The notes: a model not told the origin generated them from the sequence alone. Shown: positions 1 through 10,530, counted from the first letter of the stretch. The stretch: DNA of 17,728 nt from Dissophora ornata (GCA_025201705.1 MU617255.1:1-17728); one strand, 5' to 3'. Translations and numbers: made by a program.

Positions 1-1214
1 CCCACCCCCCCCCTCGTATTGATGACAACAAGCCTGGGCGTTTCAAATATTTCCAAATCTCTCCCTTTGTTCAAAACTTTTGATGGCGACGTTGCTGAAG
101 AGGGGTTGCCCCCCCATTCCCGGTATGAGATTGATTCAAATAAAGTCAACGTGGAAAAAAAAATGGCGTAAGGATTTGGCAAAGGGTGAGTGTCCTTGTA
201 ATGAAACCAGAAGCTCTGTACAGGATGAAGGTCGCAGGGTGGTCCAACTTTGACCTCAGATGGCGCAATTGAGAAAAAAAAAGGTGTTTGCTTGGTGAGA
301 TTCCTTTGGCGTTGGTATCCTTGGCGAGAAGAGTTCGTTCGCGTGCTTGCTGACTGACCCTACAAGGGGAGCAGAGTGAAAGGGAATGCAGCCCCAATAG
401 AGACTATTTCCCCCCCACCCACGTTGGGCGTCAAAAAGATGTTACGGTAGATACGACGACGGTGGTGAACTATCTCTGTGTAGACGGAAACAACGATCGA
501 CAAACGCGATCCGCGTGAGTGTCAGGGCGATTGGAGTCGTCTTAATACCCAGGGGGGTCTGGGAGTGCGACTGACCATGGTCAAGACCTCGGAGACTAGA
601 GCCCAAGCTTATGACACTACTTTTCCCTGACTACAATGCTCTTCGACGCTTGCTCCACCATTTCCTGTAAACGAGTTCCCTGCTTCACCTCCTACAGGAG
701 CACGCTTTCCAGCGGCATTACTTCTAAAGCTTTCGATATCACTCTCTGATGCCTCCACCCGCACTCTGCGTCAAGTCGCTTAGAATTATCCCAAAGTCAT
801 AGCACAGTAGGAGCGACGGCCAAAGTCTTTTCTCGTCCTTGAAATCGCCTCAAGATCAAGTCAAAGTCAGCAAGGGCGTGTTGCGATGAACTGACTGTAC
901 CATCAACTTGTCATGTCCCACCTCTATCCATTACACAATAAAGACAATACAACACTATCGCATCTAAAAAACAAAAAGCAAAGCAAAGCAAAAAAAAAAA
1001 AATACAGCTCATGTGTCCTGGAGTCTATGTTTGTGTTGGTTTCTTTTTTGTTCTTTTTTTTTTTTCTCTTCGAGCTGTTCGTGGACTGAGAATCATGAGG
1101 GGGAGGAGGGGAGTTTTCTGGCCACTGCAATGGTAAAATATCCTTCAATTTGCTTGTGCTTGCTTCCATTGCTGGAAAAAAAAATGACACTTGCCCTTTT
1201 TTTCGCTTCGGCTC
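1..1214. other. Gene-free flank downstream of the O-GlcNAc transferase gene
   Basis: No reading frame here resembles a known protein and I see no RNA gene. The stretch begins with a C-rich run (positions 1-13) and has other short homopolymers: C7 near 107-114 and 411-417, and A or T runs near 153, 273, 990, 1055 and 1175. A short tandem of the pentamer GCAAA lies around 978-995. The part just below 1215 should be the 3' UTR of the minus-strand gene. I see no AATAAA on that strand. AATAAA does occur on the plus strand at 139-144 and near 937, but no plus-strand gene is visible to use it. Confidence 0.6.
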
Positions 1215-2091
1215 TCATACATCATTGACAAAAATGCACCCAAGATCAGGATGTCGAATCTGTTGATCTAGCCGCTCAACCCTAGACTTGAGTATCACCA
1301 TCCCGTGACCGCCACTACTGGTTCCACTACCTCGTCTTGCCGCGCCATGCTGCTGACCTGGATCGATTTGCCCCTCCGGAATGCCGTACCCTGCAAATGT
1401 ACCTCCGCTCCCGTTTGAACTGGGCCTGTAACCTGCAGCGGACGAACCATTGACCATGGGATGTTTCTTTGTTGGAGGCGTCTGAACAGAAGTCGAGGAG
1501 CCATTTGACGATGGCGCTGATGGCATGGATAGAGGGTGGATTGAGGGGAGAACGGAGAAAGTGGAAGAAACCGCTGATTCTGCAGCGCTGGAATAGCCAA
1601 TACCATGATTAATACTGCCACCACCAATCATTTCCGATCCTTGGATGCCGGGTATCAATCCCTCATGGGCGACGACGCCGCTTACTCCGTTGCTGCTGCT
1701 ATTACTATGGAGTGATGCTGGCAGGGCACGCTGCTCATCCGTCGCCTTCATATCCGTTTCACTTTCGAGCTGCACAATAATGTTTCCGTTGTGTGAATGG
1801 TGATAATGCTTCGAGCTGGCACTAGATCGGCGCTTTCCATTGCCACTGCCGTTGACAGAGCTCATGGAAAGATTGTTTTCCAAAAGTTCATCAAATTCTT
1901 GACCAGACTCCCATCGCCTCCATGCCTCGCATAAACCTTTTTCCAGGTTTCGCGTCCACCGCATAGTATCAAAGAGCAGCGATCGATCTCTGTTCTCCCA
2001 TAGCTTTCGACGCAGATCCATCAAGGGCCCATGGCCGATCCAGTGACAGACAGATGGCTGAGATTGCGCCATAGCTTGTTGCTGCTGCCGC

Positions 2092-2122
<31 letters not shown>

Positions 2123-5100
2123 GCATCTGGATTTGTTGTGGCTGAACCTGCCCGCCAACGTACGGCTGGTGTTGTTGTTGTTGCTGCTGCAAGAACTGGG
2201 AGTGGGCGGATGAGGTTGTTCCTCCCGTGGGATGCATCCTGGCAGCGCCACTCACTGTACCAGCATGTATTTGCGACTGTGCCTGCGCCAACATGGTCCC
2301 GGAGACACCCAGAATCGCCTGCGAATGTCCCAAGCCCACCACACCATTCGTTACTGCCGCTGCTGCTGCAGTACCTGTGAGTCCGCCGACACCCATCATC
2401 GGGTTGGCAAATCCGAGTTTCTGTTTCAAGACACTGTCCTCGACATACTCCCAGCGACAGCCCTGTGCAAACTGGACTGCTCGTTCCTCGTATTCCTCTT
2501 CAGTGGTCACCACCATCTCATTGCCATGTCCTGTCGCATACGCGATACTAGCACCTACTCGTGAGCACATTTTGTGGCTATACTTGGGGAACGTCAGAAT
2601 TGGCGTACCGCTCCACAAGATATCAGCTGCTGTCGTATGGGCGTTACATTCGGGCGTGTCCAAAAACAGATCAGCGATACGTCCACGATGAATGTGAATT
2701 TGTTTGGGGGCTACGTCTGTAAAGATGACCCGAGACGCAACCGAGGGTCCTGCCCACTCATTGGCCGTGCGGAGCAAATGTGGCTCTCCTGCGGCTGGGA
2801 ACCGGAGTAGCCACAGGATCGAGTTGGGCACTCGGGCCAGGATCTGCAGCCAGACCTTGAAGATCTGAGGATCAATCTATAGTAATTTACGAGCAGAAAG
2901 TGGGTCAGATTAATACCACTATAGCGAACTTGAAGGGAGAATAGTGAATGCGACGAGAAACGTACCTTGTACAGTTGGTTAAAGTTGGCGAAGATCACAG
3001 TGTTCTCGGCCAAACCTGGGAATAGTTCCTTGCGCATTTGCCAACGCCGGTCTTGCTCCAAGATCCAGTTCCATTCAGGGCTCATGGCCAGATGTGGCTC
3101 TGTCGCTATTAAGATCCGCTTCTCTTGCTCTTTCTCTTCCTCGCGGAATCCCTGTCGGTGATCATTAACAAAGTAGCTGTGGGGCATGTAGATAAACTTT
3201 TCGGTGTATACCCAGTCATCACTTGCGTCCTCAGGATCCACTTCGCCTTCGAAATCAGAGAACGATTGTTGAGAAAGCGGCATCGAACTTGGGACCAATC
3301 GCTTCGCAGTATCCGTTTCCACTTTGATGTCCCTGTCAGCATTAGCGCTTGAGCGTCGCTTTCCTCCAGAGGCTGGGCCTGCACCATTGGTTGTTGTTTC
3401 GCCATTGGTGTGGGTAGAGTGCTCAATGATAAGCGAGCGTTGCTTCCTCTTCCAAGCCACTCCAGTGACCATCTCGGGTGGGCACACAATCGGATCTGCA
3501 ACAATCCAGTCACACCATCCAGCGCCCAAAGTTCCTGCGAATCCCATAAATGACACCTGAACAGGACAGGGTCTAGCAGCAAACACTTCGTTTCTAGCTC
3601 CTTTCGTGTACCCGTTCAGGTTGACCAAAACGTGGATGCTGTCAGCAACAACGCGCTCGACGATCGCCTGGGTGCTCCAAGTAGAAACCTCGACAAAGTG
3701 CTCCACTTCGCTCTGGATCTTGACTCGGTAAGGCGTCTGATCGGCAGGGGTTGTAGCGTAACAAAAGACCTCAAAGCGATTCTTGTCGTGCATACCAAAG
3801 ACGCTCTGCATCAGATGCGATAACGGGTGGTTGTTGAAGTCGCTACTGACATATCCGATCTTGAGTCGCGAGGTAGGCGGTGCAGGTGGGGGGTAGACAG
3901 TGTTTGGTAACCAGTGAGACGCCAACGTTCCATGTGAAATGCGGAGCGCATTCCTGTGTGAGATTAACCGGATTTGTCGAGACGTCAAAGGATATGTAAA
4001 AGTGTGGAATGGCAAGACAGTCGGAACGGGTGGCGCTGCCATGCCATGAGGCAGCATTGGTCGTTGGTACTCTTTGGCCTCCGAACTTGGTCGCCTAGGT
4101 CTTGCCGCACTTGGCCCATACTTTGCCAAGTACCATTTGCGCTGCAGCCGTCTTGACGCTCTCTCCAACAAACGAATAATCCAACCTCCTTCGTTCCGCC
4201 GATCCTTGATATCAGTGCGATTCGCCCAGGCGTCTAGTCGCGCCTGCCAAAGACCCACATCGGGATGTCGAGGATCCGAATCCAAAAATGCCCGTAAAAT
4301 CAAATGCCAGAGCTGTTGGCGGAACACCCTTACCAACCCCATACCCCACACAGCGCCCTCCGTCAATTGCTTTTCCACAATCTCAGAGACCCTGCCCATC
4401 CAGCCTGACGATGGTTGCTTGTCAGTCGGCGAGACGTTTACGACTACTAGTCGTCCGTCCGCAGTGACGCTCATGGAGCCAACGCCGCCTCGTCCACGCC
4501 AATCGCAAACGCCTCCCAAGGCATTAACCAAACCGCAGACCGCTTCCGAAAAGTTAGGGTTAATTTCTACAGCACGGTGATACCACTGGATACTATCTTG
4601 CACTTTGCCCAGATCCTTGACGGCATTTCCGAGGTTTGCCAACGCCACATCGAATCTTGGGTTGCACTCAACAGCTTTTTCATACATCGCTACCGCCTCA
4701 TTCAGCTGGCCCATGTCCTTAAGTAACGATCCGAGATTAGTGTACAGATGAGGATGGCGAGGGTCAAGCTGGAGACCATAGTTGTAGAACGCCAGAGCGA
4801 GGGCTTGACCAGTGATCGGGTAAGAAGGTGCTACAGGTGCAGGAAAGAAGAGACCATTGGCCTGCACTTGTTGTATAGGCTGAGCTGCGGCTGGGTAAGA
4901 AAAGATCTTTGCCGTGGGTGGGATGGAACTCAGTAAAATTCCGAGGTTGTTGCAAGTCGAAGGCGACGGATTCAAAGCCAGACTCAAGTAGTAAAGTGGC
5001 AAAAGCATCGACATTGTGGGGACGTAATTGTCCACTCCTGCCAGCTCCTTCGCCTTTGCTGGTTGATCCATGACATCCTGATACAGTTTTGCGAGCGTTA

Positions 5101-6983
5101 AGAGAATCGTGCTCGTCGTCTGATTTGCCTGTTGCCACAATGTCGAGCTAACACCTGTCTGTGCGCTCGTGGCACCAACCTCTGTGCATGATGCTGCCAG
5201 CGCAGCTAATCCGGGCAATACACCACTAGTCTCGCGGAAAACAACCTGGGTCAATTGAAGAGCTTCCTCAGGTCGAAGAAGCAACATGGCACCTTCGAGT
5301 TCGCGAGCGGAAGGCCGGCCGTAACCAGCGGCCATCCTCGTCAGGCACATGATCTCGTTGACGACCTGCATCGCTCCCACGCTTGGTCCAAAGACAATCT
5401 CCAGGCTTCGCTCGTATTCTCGGCGTGCGCCAGCGACATCGCCCAGAGCATATTTCAAGTTTCCCTTGGCATAGAGCAAGTTTTGAAGTCTGGGTGTGTG
5501 CTGGATAGGAAGTGGAGGTGGTTGCTCTCCCGTAGGATCAGAAGGGTCTGGCAAGACATTCGCCTCAACAAACTCGCAAATCTTGAGGGCTTCCTTGTAC
5601 CTGGGCGGTTGTTGAGTGATCGCAGGTGTCTTTTCGCCCTTTGGCTTGGAAGGGTCAGAGCCCACAGAGGACGGCTCCGTCGCAGACGATCCCGCTGATG
5701 TCTGAGGTTGCGTCTCTGTGGCTCCATATCCAGAACAGAGAACTCCGATCAAATTCTCGACGGCATCCCAATACCCGGGTCTCAGTCTGACAGCTTTCCA
5801 CCACCATGACTCGGCCTCAGGTTGACGCCCCATGCTCCGCAGAGTTGTACCAATGTTACTCATCGCCTCGACATAGTTGGGGTCCTTGGTGAGGATCAGG
5901 TGGTTGTATCGCAGCGACATTCCGTAATTTCGTTGCGTATAGTAGACACAGGCGAGCAGCAGCAACGTTGGCAAATGTGATTTGTGAAAGTTGCTGATCA
6001 TCTCCAAGACCGGAATAAGCGGCGATCCTGGCGATGGATTGGTAGCCTCCGAGGCATAGAGCGTATGTGCATACGATAACAAGTGATCTGGACAACAAAA
6101 AAAGAAAAAGAAAAAGAGGGGCAAATTTAGTACATTACCGCGAATAACGCATTCAATCCTAGTGCGTGCTGCTATACGTGCATCTTCGTTACCTCGCCAT
6201 TCTTCTTCCCTTGCGTCAATTACGAGTTGCTGGCCCTTCCCATCCACAAGCTGCACTTGTACGACCATCTGAGATAAATGAGATGTTTGAGGCAGCTGAA
6301 CCTTGGTAACCGTTAGAGGACCAGGGCCAATGCTTGTCGCTGGTTGAACTACCTGCTGTTGTTGATGATGATGTTGATGGTTCTGCTGTTGCTGTTGCTG
6401 TTGCTGGACTGCCGCTGCAGCTAGCAAGAGCTGGTTCTGCTGTTGCTGTTGTTGTTGTTGCTCCTGTCCTTGTCTGTGATGGTCATATATCATCTGCTGC
6501 AGTTGGATCAACTGCTGCTGTTGTTGTTGTTGTTGTTGTTGTTGAACTTGTACCTGTACCTGCGCTTGTTGTTGTTGCTGCAGCTGAAACTGTTGACTGA
6601 CATTCTGGGATGAGTACTGCAAATGTGAAGACGGTGCTGCGACTTGACCATATCCACTGATCGGTGCTTGTTGCTGCTGTTGTTCAAGGGAGGGATGTAA
6701 ATGGTAGTGGATTGGCTGCTGGCTAATATTGGAGTAGAGTTGCTGAAGTTGTTGTTGATGGTGGTGCTGCTTGTGCTGCAGTGCATGCTGCACTTGTTGC
6801 TGTTGTTGCTGCTGTAGCTGAGCAGGAGCCACATGATACTGCGCGGGCTGGTGGACATGAGATAGAAGTTGTTGTTGGTGTGCCTGTTGATATGATGGAG
6901 AAATGCCTGAATAGAGTTGATGCTGAGACTGTTGTACATGATGAGGATAAATGCTAGATGTTTGGCGAAGATGCTGTTGCTGC

Positions 6984-7017
<34 letters not shown>

Positions 7018-7714
7018 GCTGGTATTGCAGCTGTGTTTGCTGGGCTTCTAATTGAGATGGAATGTGGCCTGAATGTCGCGAATAGTCATGTATTGTAGGC
7101 TGTCCTGCTGGAATTCGAAAGGACTGATGCTGATGCTGATGCTGGGCGGCGTACAAGATTCGGTCTGAATGGCCACCTTGGTGCGGTTGCTGCATCGATG
7201 AATGCGCGTCGTCGTAAGAACTTCCACTGGATGGGTACTGGAGGATACTGTCCAGATATTGATGGTCAGAGAAGCTGCCTCTGGCGAGCCGCGCTCGTTG
7301 GAGTTCGGCATGGTGATATGCGTCTACGCTCCCAGACCGTTCAAGCCGAAGCCATCCCTGATCTTGATGATAATAGTATGATAGGGTGTTGGGCGACGGT
7401 GGTGGCTGCATTAATGGGGGCAATTGCGGTTGTAGATGGGTCGGATAGGACTGCATGTTCCTGGCATGTTGATGTGATTGAGCCTGAGCCTGCTGTAATT
7501 GCTGTTGTTGTTGCTGCTGCTGAACTGCAGTGTATTCGCGAACAAATGCTGCCGCTGTGTTTTGGAGATCGTAGCCACTGGCCATGTCGACACTGTTGTG
7601 TCTAGCTTGTGATGATGACATCAACTGGTGCCAAATAAAGAGATCCAAGAAAGGTGCGTGTAAGTGTATGTGTCTACCATCAATCTGTGTGGACATAAAA
7701 TATCGACTTTGCAT
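1215..7714 (-). CDS. OGT: UDP-GlcNAc:protein O-GlcNAc transferase (GT41), polyQ-expanded fungal form
   Basis: Transfers GlcNAc from UDP-GlcNAc to Ser/Thr of nuclear and cytosolic proteins. Proposed exons on the minus strand are 7714-6193, 6087-2966 and 2876-1215, giving about 2,101 residues against 1,046 in human OGT. In order: Q/H-rich N-terminus (to about 460); TPR-like helices at about 545-625, 707-742 and 934-1037; the linker with CDW; first catalytic lobe from about 1195 with GYVSSDF, NHPLSHLMQS and NLNGYTKGARNE; second lobe with FNQLYK, VPNSILWLLRFPA, DVAPK (Lys about 1606, matching human catalytic-site Lys842 from memory), LDTPECNAHTT and LWSGTP. The catalytic motifs look intact, so activity is expected. 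The 89-nt intron 2877-2965 joins FNQLYK to IDP in phase 0. The first intron is most likely 6088-6192 (105 nt); a donor at 6138 gives 51 nt. The start is uncertain: in-frame ATGs end at 7714, 7696, 7621 and 7585, and the last (MASGYDL) has the best context (G at -3, G at +4). Two inserts and a tail of about 220 residues are foreign to the core fold. Confidence 0.95.
2070..2200 (-). repeat. OGT: CAA/CAG tracts encoding a polyQ insert in the OGT catalytic region
   Basis: Two glutamine runs are encoded on the minus strand, the longer near 2080-2125 mostly by CAA and the second near 2170-2193 by mixed CAA/CAG. They are the core of an insert of about 130 residues (roughly 1700-1830) lying between the EEYEERAVQF helix and the LMDLRRKLWENR helix of the second catalytic lobe. 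In human OGT these two helices are nearly contiguous. Confidence 0.85.
6088..6192 (-). other. OGT: Predicted first intron of OGT, with two in-phase donors
   Basis: The 3' splice site is a strong polypyrimidine tract ending in CAG at 6088-6090. TACTAA lies at 6132-6127 with no AG between it and the acceptor. Two donors fit the same acceptor and the same phase: GTAACG at 6192 (105 nt) and GTAATG at 6138 (51 nt). Both lengths are multiples of three and neither version contains a stop, so every form stays in frame. The short form would place the TACTAA only about 11 nt from the donor, too close for normal lariat formation, so I favour 6192. Splicing there gives REEEWRDHLLSYAH. Confidence 0.7.
6345..7545 (-). 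repeat. OGT: CAA/CAG-rich region encoding the polyQ/H N-terminus of OGT
   Basis: Runs of TTG/CTG on the plus strand are CAA/CAG codons of the minus-strand gene. The longest uninterrupted run is at about 6974-7021 (about 16 Gln, nearly all CAA). Further runs lie near 6378-6405, 6438-6462, 6511-6545, 6561-6582, 6795-6817 and 7499-7522. His, Ser, Tyr and Pro are interspersed, giving a prion-like composition. The pure CAA stretches are likely to be length-variable between strains. Confidence 0.9.
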
Positions 7715-8036
7715 GCTGGTCGGAAAGCCTTTGCTCCAATACGTCTGGATCAGAAAGATCTTTCATGCAGATCTGTCGGAAAGGTTGGCTACTTAGCCCA
7801 GCATAAACACAGTTGCCTTGAAGTTCCCCGTTGTTTACCTCTGTTGCTCCGTTGCGCAAAAAAAAAAAGTAAAAGTATGATCGTGTTCAGTCGAGATCAA
7901 AGGACAGCGCTACAGGAACGACAGCAGGAAAAGAGAAGGGGGAGAGAGAGAGAGAAAAGAGAGTTGTTTATTAGTGTATTGACATTTGTCGGTTGGTTTC
8001 TCTCAATGATCCACAGTTGAAGACCAACGGGAGAGA

Positions 8037-8044
8037 GGGCGGGG
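8037..8044 (-). promoter_or_regulatory. GC-box octamer CCCCGCCC upstream of OGT
   Basis: GGGCGGGG on the plus strand is CCCCGCCC on the OGT sense strand, about 320 bp above the longest OGT start. It contains the GCGGGG core bound by Mig1/CreA-type zinc-finger repressors in other fungi. Function here is inferred from motif similarity only. Confidence 0.3.
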
Positions 8045-8276
8045 GCAAATGATTGTTTATCGTCCAAGGCACGGGCGGATTAAAACAAACGGACAGGAAG
8101 AGCAGCAGAGGAATTGCCCTTCCATGACATATTTGGACTAGTGTTCTATGCACTCTTTTTCTTCTGTCGGCGTCTGTCCTGCTCCCCGTCATCGCATTCG
8201 TGGTTTAGCGCAAAGAAAAGAGACAGACCTGCTGTGACCCCACTCGATATTACTCAGTAGTCCACTTCCCCGGTCC

Positions 8277-8299
8277 AAAAAAAAAAAAAAAAAAAAAAA
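8277..8299 (+). repeat. Homopolymer run of 23 A
   Basis: Uninterrupted A23 in the non-coding interval. I see no target-site duplication or upstream coding remnant that would make it the tail of a retrocopy, so I treat it as a simple homopolymer. Its length may be inaccurate in assembly. Confidence 0.9.
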
Positions 8300-9083
8300 T
8301 CAAAGAGATAACGACAGCCCTGGGACCAGCTCTGGAAGAGTATGGGCACTACTTCGAGTATCGAAAGCGCGGCGATGATCTTTGCTTCAACACGGTCGTT
8401 AGAACGTGGGCATTTCCCTTCAGTCCATAATATCCACTTTTAGTGAATCCCAAAGCCCCTCAATTGAATACACTTGCAGGAAAGCATCGCTTCTACTGAA
8501 AGTTCCGATTACTGTTCCAGTGCAGCGGGAGGGGTGTCCTTGTTTTTGAATGTCGACATTCCATAAGATCCCTCTGGGTTGTTTTCTCCAATCGATAATA
8601 AAAAAATGAAGAGGTGATTTCTTGGAGGCACTCCAATAAGGAGTGGACACACTCTCGATTATCCAAGGCGGCACGCCGCTGCGTCTTTAATAAAACAGTA
8701 CAGGGCTCACTGAAGACAATGAATAAAAGGTGGCAGATCCTTTTTTTCCTACCCCACCGCCATGCCTGAAAAAGCTCAGAAATAAATGTCAAAAAAGAGG
8801 AGGGGGAAAAAAAAAAGGCAGAATTGCTGTCCGGGGGCTGTCAAAGAATGCACTCCATTCCGGTGTTTTGCTCCGCGAGTCCACATGGTGGACATGCATA
8901 GACCGTATGCAGGTCAATGCACAGCTGATGCCCAGTTCATCGTACGATCGCTGATTGCAGCTGTGGAGTCTTTTTTTTGCATGAGCCAGTTGCATTCGCC
9001 ACTATTTTTTACCTTTGTAAATAAAAAAAAAAAATGGATTCGTGCGGAAAAGTTTGAAGTGAGGAGATTATGGCGTCAACGGC

Positions 9084-9226
9084 AGAGAGAGACGAGATAT
9101 CGGAGGAGGAGAGGAGGGAACGGCAGAGAAGAGGAGCAGGAAGAGGGAGGTGCATGGAGGCTAGGCAGGATGGGAAGAGTGAAGGAAGACGGCGATAAAG
9201 AAAACGAGAATATAAGAGAGGGAAGC
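9084..9226 (-). promoter_or_regulatory. CT-rich tract on the OGT sense strand
   Basis: Around 140 bp are strongly purine-biased on the plus strand (GGAGGAGAGGAGGGAA and similar), so pyrimidine-rich on the strand from which OGT is transcribed. CT-rich tracts near transcription starts are common in fungal promoters. Being about 1.4 kb from the start codon, it fits only if the 5' UTR is long or contains an intron. Confidence 0.3.
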
Positions 9227-9628
9227 AGACTATTGTAATCAGCCCGATTGAATTGCCTGAGAGTAAACACTGCCTGCGTGTAGATTGAGTCTGAGTGAAT
9301 GAATAGACTTTCTTGGCCCCCGGCCATGACGATGAGTCGCAGTACCCAGAACCTCGCAGACGCAGACCAAGAAACGCTAGCGCCGACAGGAAAATGGGGG
9401 GTTTTTTTTTCGGGCTGCATCAACGGCATTCCCACTCGAGCTACTCGAGCTACTCGCTACTTTCTTTCCTGGAGGGGTAGCAGCTGCGTGGGCTGGAAGA
9501 GGGATTCGATCGAGTCTACAGATCAAGAAAGGAGTGGCGAGGGACCCTTCTCAGTCGACACCCCACAGGACAGGAGAAAGGCAAGTTCGGGCCATGCAAA
9601 AAGCACCCCAGTCGGCCGTGCTTGGAGG

Positions 9629-9705
9629 ACAACAACAGCAACAGCTCTAGCAAATAAAGTAAAACCATCATCCATGCACGCAACAACAACAGCAACAGCA
9701 ACAAG
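9629..9705 (+). repeat. Interrupted CAA/CAG microsatellite, non-coding
   Basis: Two short ACA/GCA tracts (9629-9644 and 9681-9705) separated by about 36 bp. Both the CAA/CAG strand and its complement fall in frames with no recognisable protein. Similar trinucleotides are abundant in the OGT and NOT4 coding regions, which suggests a genome-wide tendency. Confidence 0.7.
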
Positions 9706-9820
9706 AGCACACACAGACGCAATAATACCGTTGCTGCTGCACGTTGATCTTCTGTCAAAGTGAATCCACATGCTCAGGGACCCAAGACCGTCTTTCGTTT
9801 ACCATTTGACTCTGGAACAG

Positions 9821-9828
9821 CCCCGCCC
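9821..9828 (+). promoter_or_regulatory. GC-box octamer CCCCGCCC
   Basis: Preceded by AG and followed by A. It has the same core as the sites at 8037-8044 (opposite orientation) and 9981-9988. A GCGGGG core reads on the minus strand. Regulatory role is inferred. Confidence 0.25.
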
Positions 9829-9980
9829 AGCTCTCCCTCCCGTCTCTCTCAGATGAACAAATGCACTGAGAGATATGTTTGCTATTCAATTCGTATTCAA
9901 CTCAGTCCAAACGGACGCTAAATCTCGTCGGCTGACATCATGGGAGGTAGGTGGGGAACGACATCAGGAAAAGAGCGTGG

Positions 9981-9988
9981 CCCCGCCC
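9981..9988 (+). promoter_or_regulatory. GC-box octamer CCCCGCCC
   Basis: Third copy of the octamer in the gene-free interval, 160 bp from the copy at 9821 and in the same orientation. It is followed by AA. Regulatory role is inferred. Confidence 0.25.
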
Positions 9989-10530
9989 AACCTGCTCTCG
10001 TTCTCGGCCCTCTGAGCAAAACATATGGGGGCGGACAAAGAAAACAACAACAACCTCTTGGGCAAAGATCTCAGGGACAAGAGTCGTGAAACACACCACG
10101 TTGCTGCATCGCACAAGCGAGAAGGACGACAGGGTACGCCCCAGAACATTGACGACAATAGCATTTCAAAACGAGACTAGGGGATCCGGAATTTGCACTA
10201 GGGCGAACCTCAAAGATAAAAAAAAAGCCTGAAATGACGACAATGAAGATAGCAGCACTCGACAAACACGCCGAGCCTTGGACTGTCACCTTCTCACGCC
10301 AACCTACGGATCGCCATGCTGGCCATTATCTTAAAAAAAGCTGGCGAGGAAGATGACGTGGAGAACGAAATACATCTCCAGGCGATTGATCAGCACAGGA
10401 AACGGGACGCGAGCACAAAAAAGATTACGCGAGTTGCTCGTCCAATGGGTGTGTACAACCCACGGTAGACACTCCCTCCTCGCATCGACGTACCTTCACA
10501 ACATCAGTGTTTGAAATGAATAAAGATGCG

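Noticed and set aside
10..105. Possible box C/D snoRNA: TGATGA at 20-25, CTGA at 95-98, with CCCCTC/GAGGGG able to pair outside them.
   Set aside because: The base before TGATGA is T instead of a purine, the stem comes from a C-rich run, the stem-to-box spacing is uneven (4 versus 1 nt), and no good guide or D' box is visible. Chance pairs of these boxes are expected in a window this size.
146..397. Minus-strand open frame of 83 codons near the window start.
   Set aside because: Contains poly-A/T-derived residues, no motif, and no support from neighbouring exons.
6334..6600. Plus-strand Val/Ala-rich and Leu-rich frames opposite the polyQ regions.
   Set aside because: Simple antisense readings of CAA/CAG tracts (TTG, GTT, TGT), not genes.
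8277..8299. A23 as the poly(A) tail of a processed retrocopy.
   Set aside because: No upstream coding remnant and no flanking direct repeats.
8420..8792. Two overlapping minus-strand open frames of 84 and 99 codons.
   Set aside because: No recognisable family, no coding-like codon bias, and they overlap each other in different frames.
9299..9763. Open frame of 154 codons on the plus strand.
   Set aside because: Low-complexity Thr/Ala stretch made by a CAA/CAG microsatellite, no conserved motif, and no spliced partner exon.
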